The notes below the pieces were generated by a model. That model did no database searches, was not told the DNA's origin, and saw nothing but the letters and a program-made list of their open reading frames with translations. From NCBI GenBank assembly GCA_029288315.1, contig JARIHL010000083.1, positions 1 through 50,371 on the forward strand: a stretch of DNA of 50,371 bases. The letters run 5' to 3'. Positions 6,786 to 14,716 of this stretch are shown here, piece by piece (the first letter of the stretch is position 1; each line of letters begins with the position of its first letter). The stretch comes from Candidatus Saccharimonadota bacterium. GTDB lineage: Bacteria > Patescibacteriota > Saccharimonadia > Saccharimonadales > EFPC-124. The position numbers were made by a program, and so were the translations under genes.

Positions 6786-7589
6786 TTACAAATCACCACT
6801 AAACAAGTATGGGGAATTGAAGCTGCCGTAGGTGCTCGAAACAATACCGTAAGGGCTTGTGCCAACGTAGAACCAGCGGTATATAGCGGCTCCGCCAGGA
6901 GTTGGGTAATCGTATTGAGTACCGGTGTAGGTGCCACTACCTGGGTAAGGTGCGAGTTCAGTAGATACTTGAGTCGCGTAAGCTGTGCCAGTATTTTGGA
7001 TCTTCAGTTGTACCCAACCACTGTAGTTGTAGGTGCGAGTAACATCAACTTTACAGACATTCTTATTGCTCAAGTATTCATCATACTGGTAGTAGGAGCC
7101 ATTCCAAACGTAGAGATAGGCGTAGTAGTCGCCATCAATGCCGTAGAAGGCTGGATACGCAGTACTGTATGCACCAACACTGGTGTAGATGTCGTGGTAG
7201 GTGCCTTGGTTGTAGACTCTTACTTGAAGATATTTGGTAGTACTGGTTGAGTTATATACTGGTGCATAAACCAAATTCTTCCAGCAGTAGTTATAGGGGG
7301 TTTGAAAGTCAACATTTGCAACTGAGCCCGCCAGTGTAGGTGCTGCTTGTAGTTTGCCGGCAGCATCTGTCTTAACGAGATTAGTTGACCCAAGCCGATC
7401 CGTTTGCTTGGCATCCTTACTGCCTGGTTCGACAGTTGGCTTACTTTGCGGGCCAGAGACGGTATTGGTCTTTGGCGGTGTTGTCCCATCCTGGTTGGGT
7501 GCTGCCAACACACTACCTGCAGAACTTAGCAAGAGTACCGCCCCAAGGGTCAGGCCGCCCACTAAGTTTCGTAATCGTAAGTGCTTCAT
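6786..7589 (-). CDS. Secreted Tyr-rich protein, 267 aa
   Basis: A clear Sec signal peptide: basic MKHLRLR, a hydrophobic core, then SAGSVLAA with cleavage near residue 30. A disordered Pro/Thr/Lys linker runs to about residue 85. The mature domain is rich in Tyr, Gly and Ser with an alternating strand-like pattern (YAYLYVWNGSYYQYDEYLS) and two Cys. It looks like an all-beta extracellular domain, but I recognise no family. ATG with AAGGAG upstream, and a strong terminator after the stop. It lies downstream of the two-component/terpene-like operon, with a 134-bp AT-rich gap, so it is probably its own unit and could be a target of that regulator. Confidence 0.78.
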   Translation of the reverse strand: MKHLRLRNLVGGLTLGAVLLLSSAGSVLAAPNQDGTTPPKTNTVSGPQSKPTVEPGSKDAKQTDRLGSTNLVKTDAAGKLQAAPTLAGSVANVDFQTPYNYCWKNLVYAPVYNSTSTTKYLQVRVYNQGTYHDIYTSVGAYSTAYPAFYGIDGDYYAYLYVWNGSYYQYDEYLSNKNVCKVDVTRTYNYSGWVQLKIQNTGTAYATQVSTELAPYPGSGTYTGTQYDYPTPGGAAIYRWFYVGTSPYGIVSSTYGSFNSPYLFSGDL

Positions 7590-7722
7590 ATTGCTCCTTT
7601 TATTACTTACGAACTCATTATTGCAACTTACTATTAACTCGTAATTAACTTAGAAGCTTTTGTTAGATACTTAATTGTATTTATTTACTTCATTAAATTA
7701 TATAATAGTAATTCTAAAGAGT

Positions 7723-9495
7723 TTATAATTGATCTTTAGCATTTTGTGCCACCATTTCAGTTAAAGCCAGCACTTTTTGTTGCTTATCCAGAGCATGGCG
7801 TACAGACAAATCAAGCTCATCGAGGAGTGAATAAACGACATTTGTGCGGCGTAATAACTGGCTGTTTGTAAAATGCTTTTTGGCCATTGCAATATGTTTG
7901 ACGATATGCTGACAAATTTTTAAAAGAGCAGTTTGTCTGAAACGGTGGTGCATCTTCGGTATAAGTGTCACAAGGCTATAAGTGCCTGGCTGCACGCGCA
8001 TTGTGCGCAGAATAGTAACCACCACATAAGATGCCTGCCCTCTTTCAATATCTTGCACCCAGTCATGCAGATCATCGAGAAGTTGCCGCGCAATAAGATA
8101 GTGCCGGAAGGCCGATTCAATAGCATGTAACTGCCGCTTGGAACTTTTTATTGAAGAGTGTGTCAACACGGCTAATGGTGCTAAGGCATGAGCAAATGAA
8201 CGTGCTGCCAACGTACGACGGTTGCCATAGTGCGGCAATTGTACAATAGTAATGTGCCTGGCATCAATTGCAAAACGACAGTAAGTAACTTCCCAGGTGT
8301 TGGCTTCATCCATAGCCGAGAAAATGTTGGTTACATACTGCATGAACGTGCTTTGATGCGTTGTTGCTTGCCTGAAATACTCGAGAGAATTGCGCATAGC
8401 GATATTGGCCAAAGGTAACTGACGAGGTGTGCCTTCGTTGTCTAAAAAATCATCATAGATTGTATAGGCCATCCAACCGCATAAGCTAGCCAAGCCGAGG
8501 GTCAGGTAATAATGCTTTGTGAGCGAGGGCGGCATCTTCAACCCTTGTGCAAAAAGCTGTGGTAACAGAGTAATTTCGAAGTTCTTATCCCCTTTACATA
8601 GCTGATCAATCGTGGTTAAGGCAGTAGTGCGCAATGGTTCACCGTGGCTATTAAATAATTCTCTGGCAGCCTCTACGACATCTCGGTGCCTTTGCTGCAA
8701 GATTGAAGGTGACACATTCCTGAACCGACGTTGATATGACAGCAATGTTCTTAGAATTAATGCGGTCGTTAAGAGATATGAGTTATTTTGTCGTACAAAT
8801 GATTCCCCTTTCCAAAAGCCATTAGCCTGCTGTTGACGGCAGATAGTCATAAGTGTTTGCTGGATTTCTGGAGTTATCGAAGTATTTTCTCGGCTCTTCA
8901 GAGCTATGATATGTTGTTGAATGGTTGGTGAAGGATGTTGATGCCAGTGGTCGGCAATAGCGCGTCGCAACTCCTGATTATCACCCACCTTCATAAGTAA
9001 ATAGAGTAAACCAGTGGTAGTAAGGGCTGTGTTTTTAAAACATTTAGCTGTAATACGATCTTCAAGAAAAGCCTCGACATTCGGCAAAGGTTTAGCAACC
9101 ATGCGTATAAATAGAGCGATCTGAGCGTTTGTTGCAAGACAAAGCTTGCCAGCTGAAGCATATGGTCCGCCCACTGCTACCTCGCAGGCAACTAGCCGCT
9201 GGATGGCCCAGGCTAATTGCTCCTTGCTCACGTAGATAGAATTATATTTCCACAGAGCTGTTATTGCAGAAAATACTGGATAGAGTTCACCTTTTTCTAT
9301 CCATGTCGTTGTTAATTGGTGGCGTAGTTGTTGGGCGAGGAGTTCAGATGTGTCTGCGAGTTGTATCACATCTGTTATTAGCTCTAAAATATGAGAGCAT
9401 ACCGCTACTGGCAACTGTTGTAGTTCGCTGGCTGAGATGGTTTGGAATGCGGTTATTGCTTTTGTGATGGCTAAATCTACAGGCTCATTTTTCAT
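7723..9495 (-). CDS. Terpene synthase-like protein: alpha-barrel plus class I isoprenoid synthase fold, 590 aa
   Basis: The C-terminal domain (about 310-590) has an Asp-rich motif IYDDFLD (residues 346-352), matching DDxxD of class I prenyl/terpene synthases, and a second Asp-rich helix QLLDDLHDW (471-479). These motifs normally bind Mg2+ and diphosphate. The N-terminal half looks like a helical barrel with squalene-cyclase-type repeats (GGPYASAGKLCLATNA; QQQANGFWKG followed by LLTTALILRTLL). I see no DxDD class II motif. It is therefore likely to use or bind an isoprenyl diphosphate, product unknown. Its ATG overlaps the end of the histidine kinase gene by 11 nt, so the two are translationally coupled. 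Confidence 0.65.
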   Translation of the reverse strand: MKNEPVDLAITKAITAFQTISASELQQLPVAVCSHILELITDVIQLADTSELLAQQLRHQLTTTWIEKGELYPVFSAITALWKYNSIYVSKEQLAWAIQRLVACEVAVGGPYASAGKLCLATNAQIALFIRMVAKPLPNVEAFLEDRITAKCFKNTALTTTGLLYLLMKVGDNQELRRAIADHWHQHPSPTIQQHIIALKSRENTSITPEIQQTLMTICRQQQANGFWKGESFVRQNNSYLLTTALILRTLLSYQRRFRNVSPSILQQRHRDVVEAARELFNSHGEPLRTTALTTIDQLCKGDKNFEITLLPQLFAQGLKMPPSLTKHYYLTLGLASLCGWMAYTIYDDFLDNEGTPRQLPLANIAMRNSLEYFRQATTHQSTFMQYVTNIFSAMDEANTWEVTYCRFAIDARHITIVQLPHYGNRRTLAARSFAHALAPLAVLTHSSIKSSKRQLHAIESAFRHYLIARQLLDDLHDWVQDIERGQASYVVVTILRTMRVQPGTYSLVTLIPKMHHRFRQTALLKICQHIVKHIAMAKKHFTNSQLLRRTNVVYSLLDELDLSVRHALDKQQKVLALTEMVAQNAKDQL

Positions 9496-10831
9496 GAGTC
9501 AATGGCAATCTTATAATAAACTCGGTGTGATCGCTCCGCGCATTCAAGATGATAGCGCCGCCAAATTGTGTTTCTATTGTTTGTTTGGCAATAAATAAAC
9601 CAATGCCGAGTCCTGCTCTTTTCGTACCATGGAATGGCCTAAAGAGATATTTGCGCTGGTTTTTAGCAATGCCTTTTCCCCAATCACCAATTTTTATAAT
9701 GATCTGCTTATCATTTCGTTGGAGTGTGATAATAACTTGTCGGGCTTTCCGGGCAGAACGAGGAGCAGTAGGCTCTGGGCCATAAGCATCGATGGCATTA
9801 TTCATAATAATAGCGATCACTTGGCTTAGACTATCAGGGTCCCCTTGATACTTCCATATGGTTGCTGGTGCCTCCCAAATAATGGTCACCTGAGCTTTTG
9901 CAGCCTTGGCCTGAAGAAAGGCAACGACTTCATCAATCTTTCTTGCGAGCGTAAAAGTTTGGGTTTGTGTGCCACCATGGAGTCGTTCGCGCGTACTATG
10001 AACAACACCTTCCAGGTATCTGATAATCTCTTGAGCGCGAGTGACAGCTTTAGAGTGGGCTTTGCTTTTCAGATCTTCAATTTCTAGAGTAAGCGCAGTT
10101 AAGTGGTTGGCCAGATCATGTAATAACGTGACACCAAGTTGGCCGAGCTCTGCGAAACGATACATTTGCTGCATTTCTTTTAATTGAGCTTGGCGTAATT
10201 CTGCAGTGCGCTGCTTGACCTGCAGTTTTAAAGTGGCTTTTTGTTGCAGTAAAGCTTCTTCAGCCTGTTTGGCTTGAGCGAACGATTGTTCAATTTCACG
10301 GTTATACAACCACGATATAAGAGCTAACATACTAAACACGACACAATAAGCGAGCGCATCTCCATAACTCGGTATAGTATTTGTCCAGGAAATATCTGGC
10401 GTATGCCAATGCAATGTACTGACTGTCTGTATGCTTATAAGTATTGACCCCGAAGCTATAGCGGCAAAAAGTGAATGTTTTCCCGTTAGCACTATGCCCG
10501 CCAACACAATGACCAATCCGAAGATAAGCAGTCCGATTGGTGTATTAATCCCCCACACCCACACAATGCCAGTTGCAAGCAATACATAAAATAGAACGAG
10601 CAAATAAGCCATCGCCACATAACGATTAAACTGTGCAAGCAAATGAACGACGGCAATATATAGAAGCGCAATTCCACATACGATAAGTGAGAGTAAAGCT
10701 TGCGCTTGAGGATTTAGGCTAACGTTTATCCAGAGTAATAGGGCGATGACCACTATGGCTGAATAAGTTCCAATGAGTACTACCTTGCATATGAGTTTGC
10801 TGTTACGAAGTTTGGATGGCGGTTGCCTCAT
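9485..10831 (-). CDS. Membrane histidine kinase, 448 aa
   Basis: About six N-terminal transmembrane segments (residues 15-180) form a sensor without a large extracellular loop. A coiled coil (KQAEEALLQQKATLKLQVKQ) leads to the H-box LLHDLANHLTAL (phospho-acceptor His near residue 240). The ATPase domain shows the N box (IIMNNAIDAYG), G1 (GDWGKGIA), F box (FRPFHGTK) and G2 (AGLGIGLFIAKQ). It probably phosphorylates the response regulator two genes upstream. The sensed signal is unknown, though a kinase embedded in the membrane and coupled to an isoprenoid enzyme suggests a membrane or lipid cue. Confidence 0.88.
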   Translation of the reverse strand: MRQPPSKLRNSKLICKVVLIGTYSAIVVIALLLWINVSLNPQAQALLSLIVCGIALLYIAVVHLLAQFNRYVAMAYLLVLFYVLLATGIVWVWGINTPIGLLIFGLVIVLAGIVLTGKHSLFAAIASGSILISIQTVSTLHWHTPDISWTNTIPSYGDALAYCVVFSMLALISWLYNREIEQSFAQAKQAEEALLQQKATLKLQVKQRTAELRQAQLKEMQQMYRFAELGQLGVTLLHDLANHLTALTLEIEDLKSKAHSKAVTRAQEIIRYLEGVVHSTRERLHGGTQTQTFTLARKIDEVVAFLQAKAAKAQVTIIWEAPATIWKYQGDPDSLSQVIAIIMNNAIDAYGPEPTAPRSARKARQVIITLQRNDKQIIIKIGDWGKGIAKNQRKYLFRPFHGTKRAGLGIGLFIAKQTIETQFGGAIILNARSDHTEFIIRLPLTHEK

Positions 10832-10893
10832 ATATAGTAAAGCTCCCTATTATGAAGTGGCGGTATAGTAAAGAACAAAAATGCCTACTGGCC

Positions 10894-11016
10894 TCATTTG
10901 TAAGATATGAATAACCAGGGCACGCCAAGCATCAGGCCTTTGTTGAGGCTCGATTTGACGATTTTTGGCTGACGTGCTTTCTTGTTGGTAAGAATAGTAA
11001 ATATAACTTGCTCCAT
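10894..11016 (-). CDS. Small 40-aa protein between response regulator and kinase
   Basis: The reading frame starts MEQVIFTILTNKKARQPK and ends GVPWLFISYK. It is preceded by a near-perfect Shine-Dalgarno (GAGGAGGTAT) placed just after the response regulator stop, with 14 nt between the two coding sequences. This spacing and ribosome site are the best in the operon, which argues for real translation. The peptide is basic in the middle with hydrophobic ends; no family recognised. A second 16-codon frame overlaps its stop and is not called. It might modulate the kinase or be only a coupling leader. Confidence 0.6.
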   Translation of the reverse strand: MEQVIFTILTNKKARQPKIVKSSLNKGLMLGVPWLFISYK

Positions 11017-11030
11017 ATACCTCCTCATCT

Positions 11031-11705
11031 TTATAATGTATCGTCTACCATATAGCCGATACCATAAGCCGTTTTTATTAATGATTTTCCAAAAGGCCGG
11101 TCAATCTTGTCACGCAAATGTTTTATGTGAACATCGACAGTGTTATTCCATCCTTCGGTACCAGCCTCCCATACGTGGTCGAGTATCATCGATCTTGTTA
11201 ATGTTCGGCCATGGTTTGTGAGCAAATATTCGAGAATATCGAATTCTTTACGCCGCAGCGCAATAGTGACGCCTGAGCGCCACACTTTGCGCCGGGTGAT
11301 ATTCATCGTTAGGTCATGCACTTTAATTATTTTTTCTTCGCTTACTTCATGAGAACGACGTAATAAAGCTGCTATGCGTGCTTTCAAGACCTCGCTATTG
11401 AAGGGCTTGGTAACATAATCGTCAGCACCGCAATTAAGCAGTTGTGCGGAGATGGCAGGATCTTTTTGAACCGTCAAAATTAAGATGGGTGCTTTTACAT
11501 TTGAACTGCGCAGTAGACGACAAACTTCAAGGCCATTCATATCAGGTAAGTTAAGGTCAAGCAAAATAAGACTATAGTGAACTGAGCAGGCTTTTTCGAT
11601 GCCCTCGTAGCCGTTGGGTGCTGTATCGACGATATAGGTGTTACTGAGGTGTTTTTTAACGCCCTCCATGAGTAACCGATTATCGTCAATGCATAAAACC
11701 TTCAT
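11031..11705 (-). CDS. OmpR/PhoB-family response regulator, 224 aa
   Basis: The receiver domain spans residues 1-115 with the acidic pair at 6-7 (CIDDN), phospho-acceptor Asp in LILLDLNLPDMNGLEV, conserved Thr (ILTVQ) and Lys (DDYVTKPF). A winged-helix output domain follows (about 125-222), with RRKEFDILEYLLTNHGRTLTR and the recognition helix NTVDVHIKHLRDKI. First gene of the operon that continues with the 40-aa gene, the kinase and the terpene-synthase-like gene. Divergent from the secreted PEYG protein gene, with element A1 between them. Confidence 0.92.
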   Translation of the reverse strand: MKVLCIDDNRLLMEGVKKHLSNTYIVDTAPNGYEGIEKACSVHYSLILLDLNLPDMNGLEVCRLLRSSNVKAPILILTVQKDPAISAQLLNCGADDYVTKPFNSEVLKARIAALLRRSHEVSEEKIIKVHDLTMNITRRKVWRSGVTIALRRKEFDILEYLLTNHGRTLTRSMILDHVWEAGTEGWNNTVDVHIKHLRDKIDRPFGKSLIKTAYGIGYMVDDTL

Positions 11706-11779
11706 AATAATAAAACTACCTTGCTAATAGCAAGCATACAGCGAGATTATTAACAAAACATTAAATAATTAAAAGTTGC

Positions 11780-11879
11780 ACCTACGGAAAGTGTACTCTT
11801 CACCTAGGAAGCTCAATCTTCCGGGGAATGCAACGAGCTCTTTGCGAGCGGAGTCAAGATCAAATGCACTTCTGTAGGC
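11780..11879 (-). repeat. Palindromic element A, copy 1 (degenerate arms)
   Basis: The core at 11807-11855 reads on the minus strand as TCCGCTCGCAAAGAGCTCG followed by TTGCATTCC, CCGGAAG and TTGAGC. It matches copies at 30.2, 36.2 and 45.0 kb. Arms CCTACGGAAAGTG and the complement of CACTTCTGTAGG pair imperfectly, so this copy looks older. It occupies the divergent region between the response regulator and the PEYG protein gene; the rest of this 300-bp gap holds only promoter-like AT-rich sequence. Confidence 0.75.
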
Positions 11880-12005
11880 CTACTATCGCAGGGGTTACTC
11901 ACAAAACTCAACAAAGAGTAATAAGTTCATACAAAGTTAATACCACATCCGTATACTTAGACTCATCAAAGCAAAAGCTCATTTTAAAGCCAAGAAGGGT
12001 GCTCT

Positions 12006-12449
12006 ATGAAAAAAATAGTTGTAGGATTAGTGGTCGGTATGTTAGTTGCAGTTGGTAATGTGGGAAATCATGTCAGCGCATTAGCCGCTCAGACTGATGT
12101 GACAGGTGTGATAACGGAACGTCAAGTCGCCGTGGCGGGAGCTCTGGTGACGGTAGTCTGCGGTGGTGCCACACAAAGAGATATAACTGATGGCAGTGGT
12201 TCATATCTCGTAGCCTTCCAGACGGCACAGTGTCCATTTGGCAGTACGGTTAAGGTAACTGCTCAAAAAGATGGTAAAAGTGGTGTTGCAAGCGACACTG
12301 TGCGAGGTGTCACAACTAAACTGAATCTGGCGATTGTGAATGTTTCGATTCCTGAGTATGGCATGATTGGAACATTGCTCGCTGGTGTTGCAGGGTTTGG
12401 TTTCATTGCTTACCAGCGTCGTCGCCACAAACAAGAATTACAATTCTAA
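12006..12449 (+). CDS. Secreted protein with C-terminal PEYG exosortase-type sorting signal, 147 aa
   Basis: Signal peptide (MKKIVVGLVVGMLVAVGNVG, cleavage near residues 25-29). A compact beta domain (30-112) resembles carboxypeptidase-regulatory/CNA-B-like folds: VTGVITERQVAVAGALVTV, then DGSGSYLV, with two Cys that could pair. The C-terminus has a tripartite sorting signal: PEYG at 116-119, a hydrophobic helix (121-136), then RRR (138-140). This matches the layout recognised by exosortases/archaeosortases, which cleave at the motif and attach the protein to a surface lipid or glycan. The exosortase-like gene starts 19 nt downstream, so this is its likely dedicated substrate. ATG with AAGGGTG upstream. 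Confidence 0.82.
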   Translation: MKKIVVGLVVGMLVAVGNVGNHVSALAAQTDVTGVITERQVAVAGALVTVVCGGATQRDITDGSGSYLVAFQTAQCPFGSTVKVTAQKDGKSGVASDTVRGVTTKLNLAIVNVSIPEYGMIGTLLAGVAGFGFIAYQRRRHKQELQF

Positions 12450-12468
12450 ATTTGCCGTAAAACACTGC

Positions 12469-13416
12469 ATGAATCCATCTAAAACTATCACTCCCCTCTT
12501 ATGGCGGGTGATAGTTTTTGCTTGCTTGTTTATTATTATTTCGGGCGTTCTTGGGGTGCAAATTATTAGTGGCGGTATTTTATTCCGTGATGGTTTTATG
12601 CTTTATGGGGGCATCGGTAAGGCAGCTATCTTTGCGCTTATAGCCTTTGTATTGCTCACACGACATACGGTATTATCGCTGAAATTGCAAGCGTGGCATC
12701 CAGCTTATTTGAGTTGGATTCTGGCATCACTTGGGGCGTGCATCCTTGCTTGGTTGAGCATTAACTCACTCCTTGCCGGTGAACGAACACTATCGATAAT
12801 GATAACTGCGCATGGCAGCTTAGTGCTCAGCATTATTTTTGCGGCCATTGGCTGTATAGGGTTAAAAAATATTTGGATCGTATGGCAACGATATAGCCGT
12901 GAAATTGTAGGCTCGATTATCCTTGCTTTGTTTTTCTATCTTTTCTTGATAGTCGTCTATGCCTTGTGGCAACCGTTGGCGTCAGTAGTATTGTTTTCGG
13001 TCAGCTGGCTGCTGCATCTAACTGGCCTTATAGCTACTATTGTACCGCCGCACACGTTGCTATTTGATAAGTTTGGCATTACCATTGCCCAATATTGTTC
13101 AGGTATTGAATCAATCGCGCTTTTTACTGGACTATATGCAATCGTTGGTTTGCTTGATTGGAAACGTTTTCATAAACGACGCTATTTTGCATTGTTCCCG
13201 CTGGCGTTAGTGGTACTTTTTGGGTTGAACATTCTGCGAGTTTATAGTCTGATTTTAGCTGGCTATTATATTAATCCCGACATTGCTTTTAGCCTGTTCC
13301 ATACCTATGCTGGCCTGATCTTCTTTGTTCTGTATAGTGCAGTATTTTGGGTAATAATGTATAAACATTTACTTATTAAGAACGAAGGAGCACATAATAA
13401 AACTCATGAAAAATAA
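12469..13416 (+). CDS. Exosortase/archaeosortase-family transpeptidase, 315 aa
   Basis: A multi-pass membrane protein of about eight helices carrying the family's three catalytic residues: Cys210 in AQYCSGIESI, Arg257 in LNILRVYSLI and His278 in LFHTYAGLIF (numbered from MNPSKT). These enzymes cut C-terminal sorting signals outside the membrane. I start at the ATG at 12469; the longer open frame upstream lies inside the substrate gene. The substrate gene precedes it and a pyruvyl transferase gene overlaps its end. A neighbouring glycan operon fits the known association of exosortases with exopolysaccharide loci. The subfamily cannot be set by eye. Confidence 0.85.
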   Translation: MNPSKTITPLLWRVIVFACLFIIISGVLGVQIISGGILFRDGFMLYGGIGKAAIFALIAFVLLTRHTVLSLKLQAWHPAYLSWILASLGACILAWLSINSLLAGERTLSIMITAHGSLVLSIIFAAIGCIGLKNIWIVWQRYSREIVGSIILALFFYLFLIVVYALWQPLASVVLFSVSWLLHLTGLIATIVPPHTLLFDKFGITIAQYCSGIESIALFTGLYAIVGLLDWKRFHKRRYFALFPLALVVLFGLNILRVYSLILAGYYINPDIAFSLFHTYAGLIFFVLYSAVFWVIMYKHLLIKNEGAHNKTHEK

Positions 13417-14683
13417 ACGTCAACCGCCAAAACAGATTATTATTTCGCATGTCTACTCCAGCGACAATAAAGGTGATGCCGCATTAACAAGCGTGTTAAT
13501 CCAAGACTTGGTTCGTACGTTTAAGGGCGCAAAAATAACAATATTAAAGTTTGAGTCGGTAAAAGAAGGTGCTGTATTTGAAGGGGTGCCAGAAAAACCA
13601 AGCTTTATGTATTATGTGGTCAACAAATATCATCACCCATTAACTAAACTGATGTACGCGTTGTATATGATCGGTGTCACGCTTTTGTGGGCGCTTTGCT
13701 TTCGGTATACTGGCAAACGCTTGTATGTGCCTCGGCATTTGCGTGAGATAACGAATGTATACGAACAAGCTGATTTAATTGTTCCTGTTGGTGGCGGTTA
13801 TATCCGGAGCCGGGCAGGTTTAGTTAATCGTTTTAATATTCCACTGCTTCTCCATCCGCTACTGTTTGGTTATTTGCTTCGTAAGCCAACCGTTCTTTAT
13901 GCACAATCGGTTGGCCCTTTTCAAAATAAATTTGAGCAGAGACTTGTTACTTTTGTGTTAAAACGCATGGCCTTGGTTCTGTTGCGTGAAGATACCTCGC
14001 TTGCTTTACTGAAAAGTTTGGGGGTGACTGACAATATTAAACGAGCTATTGACTCTGGTTTTTTGCTCAAAGGCACTCATGCATTAGATATTCGCAAGGC
14101 CTATCAGATCCCGGCTGATACGTTACTCATTGGTGTTACGGTTCGAGCATGGCTCAGTGGTTCTAGGCAGAGAGATTACGAAAAAGCGGTGGCTGAAGCT
14201 TTGGATACGGTCATTAAAACGGTGGCAGCACATGTCATTTTTATCCCCCAAGTCACTGCCACGAAAGGTGACGATGACCGCCTAGTAAGCATACGAGTGC
14301 ATCAGCTCATGCATCACTCGGCTGCGGCAACTGTGGTGCAAGATACGCCCGATCATCACCAGATTAAAGCTATGTATGACCAGCTTGATATACTATTAGG
14401 CACTCGGTTTCATTCGGTTATCTTCTCGCTCACCTCACATGTGCCGGTGGTCGCTATTGAATACGAGCATAAAACCAGCGGAATTATGCGTGATCTACAA
14501 TTGGAAAAATGGGTGATTAAAATTGAAGACGTAACAGCCTCTCATTTGAGCGCCTTGCTTCTCAAGCTCATACGAGAACAAGCATCATATCGTATGGATC
14601 TTCGCCGCCGCGTGCCACCATATGTTCGTCAAGCACATGAAACGGTAAATTTATTAGCCAAGGCCTACCAGAATTTTGATTGA
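13406..14683 (+). CDS. Polysaccharide pyruvyl transferase family protein, 425 aa
   Basis: The N-terminus SSDNKGDAALTSVLIQDL is the family's opening motif. A glycine turn (LIVPVGGGYIRSRAG), QSVGPF and the C-terminal GTRFHSVIFSLTSHVPVVAI, including the conserved RxHS-type block, complete the signature. Members add ketal pyruvate to sugars of cell-wall or capsule polymers (CsaB-like), and some homologs act in colanic acid synthesis. No signal peptide; acts at the cytoplasmic face. Its ATG overlaps the last 11 nt of the exosortase gene, so both are made from one transcript. Pyruvylated surface polymers could be the attachment site for surface proteins; that link is inference. Confidence 0.88.
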   Translation: MKNKRQPPKQIIISHVYSSDNKGDAALTSVLIQDLVRTFKGAKITILKFESVKEGAVFEGVPEKPSFMYYVVNKYHHPLTKLMYALYMIGVTLLWALCFRYTGKRLYVPRHLREITNVYEQADLIVPVGGGYIRSRAGLVNRFNIPLLLHPLLFGYLLRKPTVLYAQSVGPFQNKFEQRLVTFVLKRMALVLLREDTSLALLKSLGVTDNIKRAIDSGFLLKGTHALDIRKAYQIPADTLLIGVTVRAWLSGSRQRDYEKAVAEALDTVIKTVAAHVIFIPQVTATKGDDDRLVSIRVHQLMHHSAAATVVQDTPDHHQIKAMYDQLDILLGTRFHSVIFSLTSHVPVVAIEYEHKTSGIMRDLQLEKWVIKIEDVTASHLSALLLKLIREQASYRMDLRRRVPPYVRQAHETVNLLAKAYQNFD

Positions 14684-14716
14684 TACGTCCCATGACACCC
14701 ACTTTTTAGATGTATC

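Noticed and set aside
10848-10898. 16-codon frame overlapping the stop of the 40-aa gene
   Set aside because: It has no ribosome site of its own and its residues look random.
11780-11879. CRISPR array made of element A copies
   Set aside because: The copies are single, many kilobases apart and palindromic with structured cores; there are no spacers in series and no cas genes.
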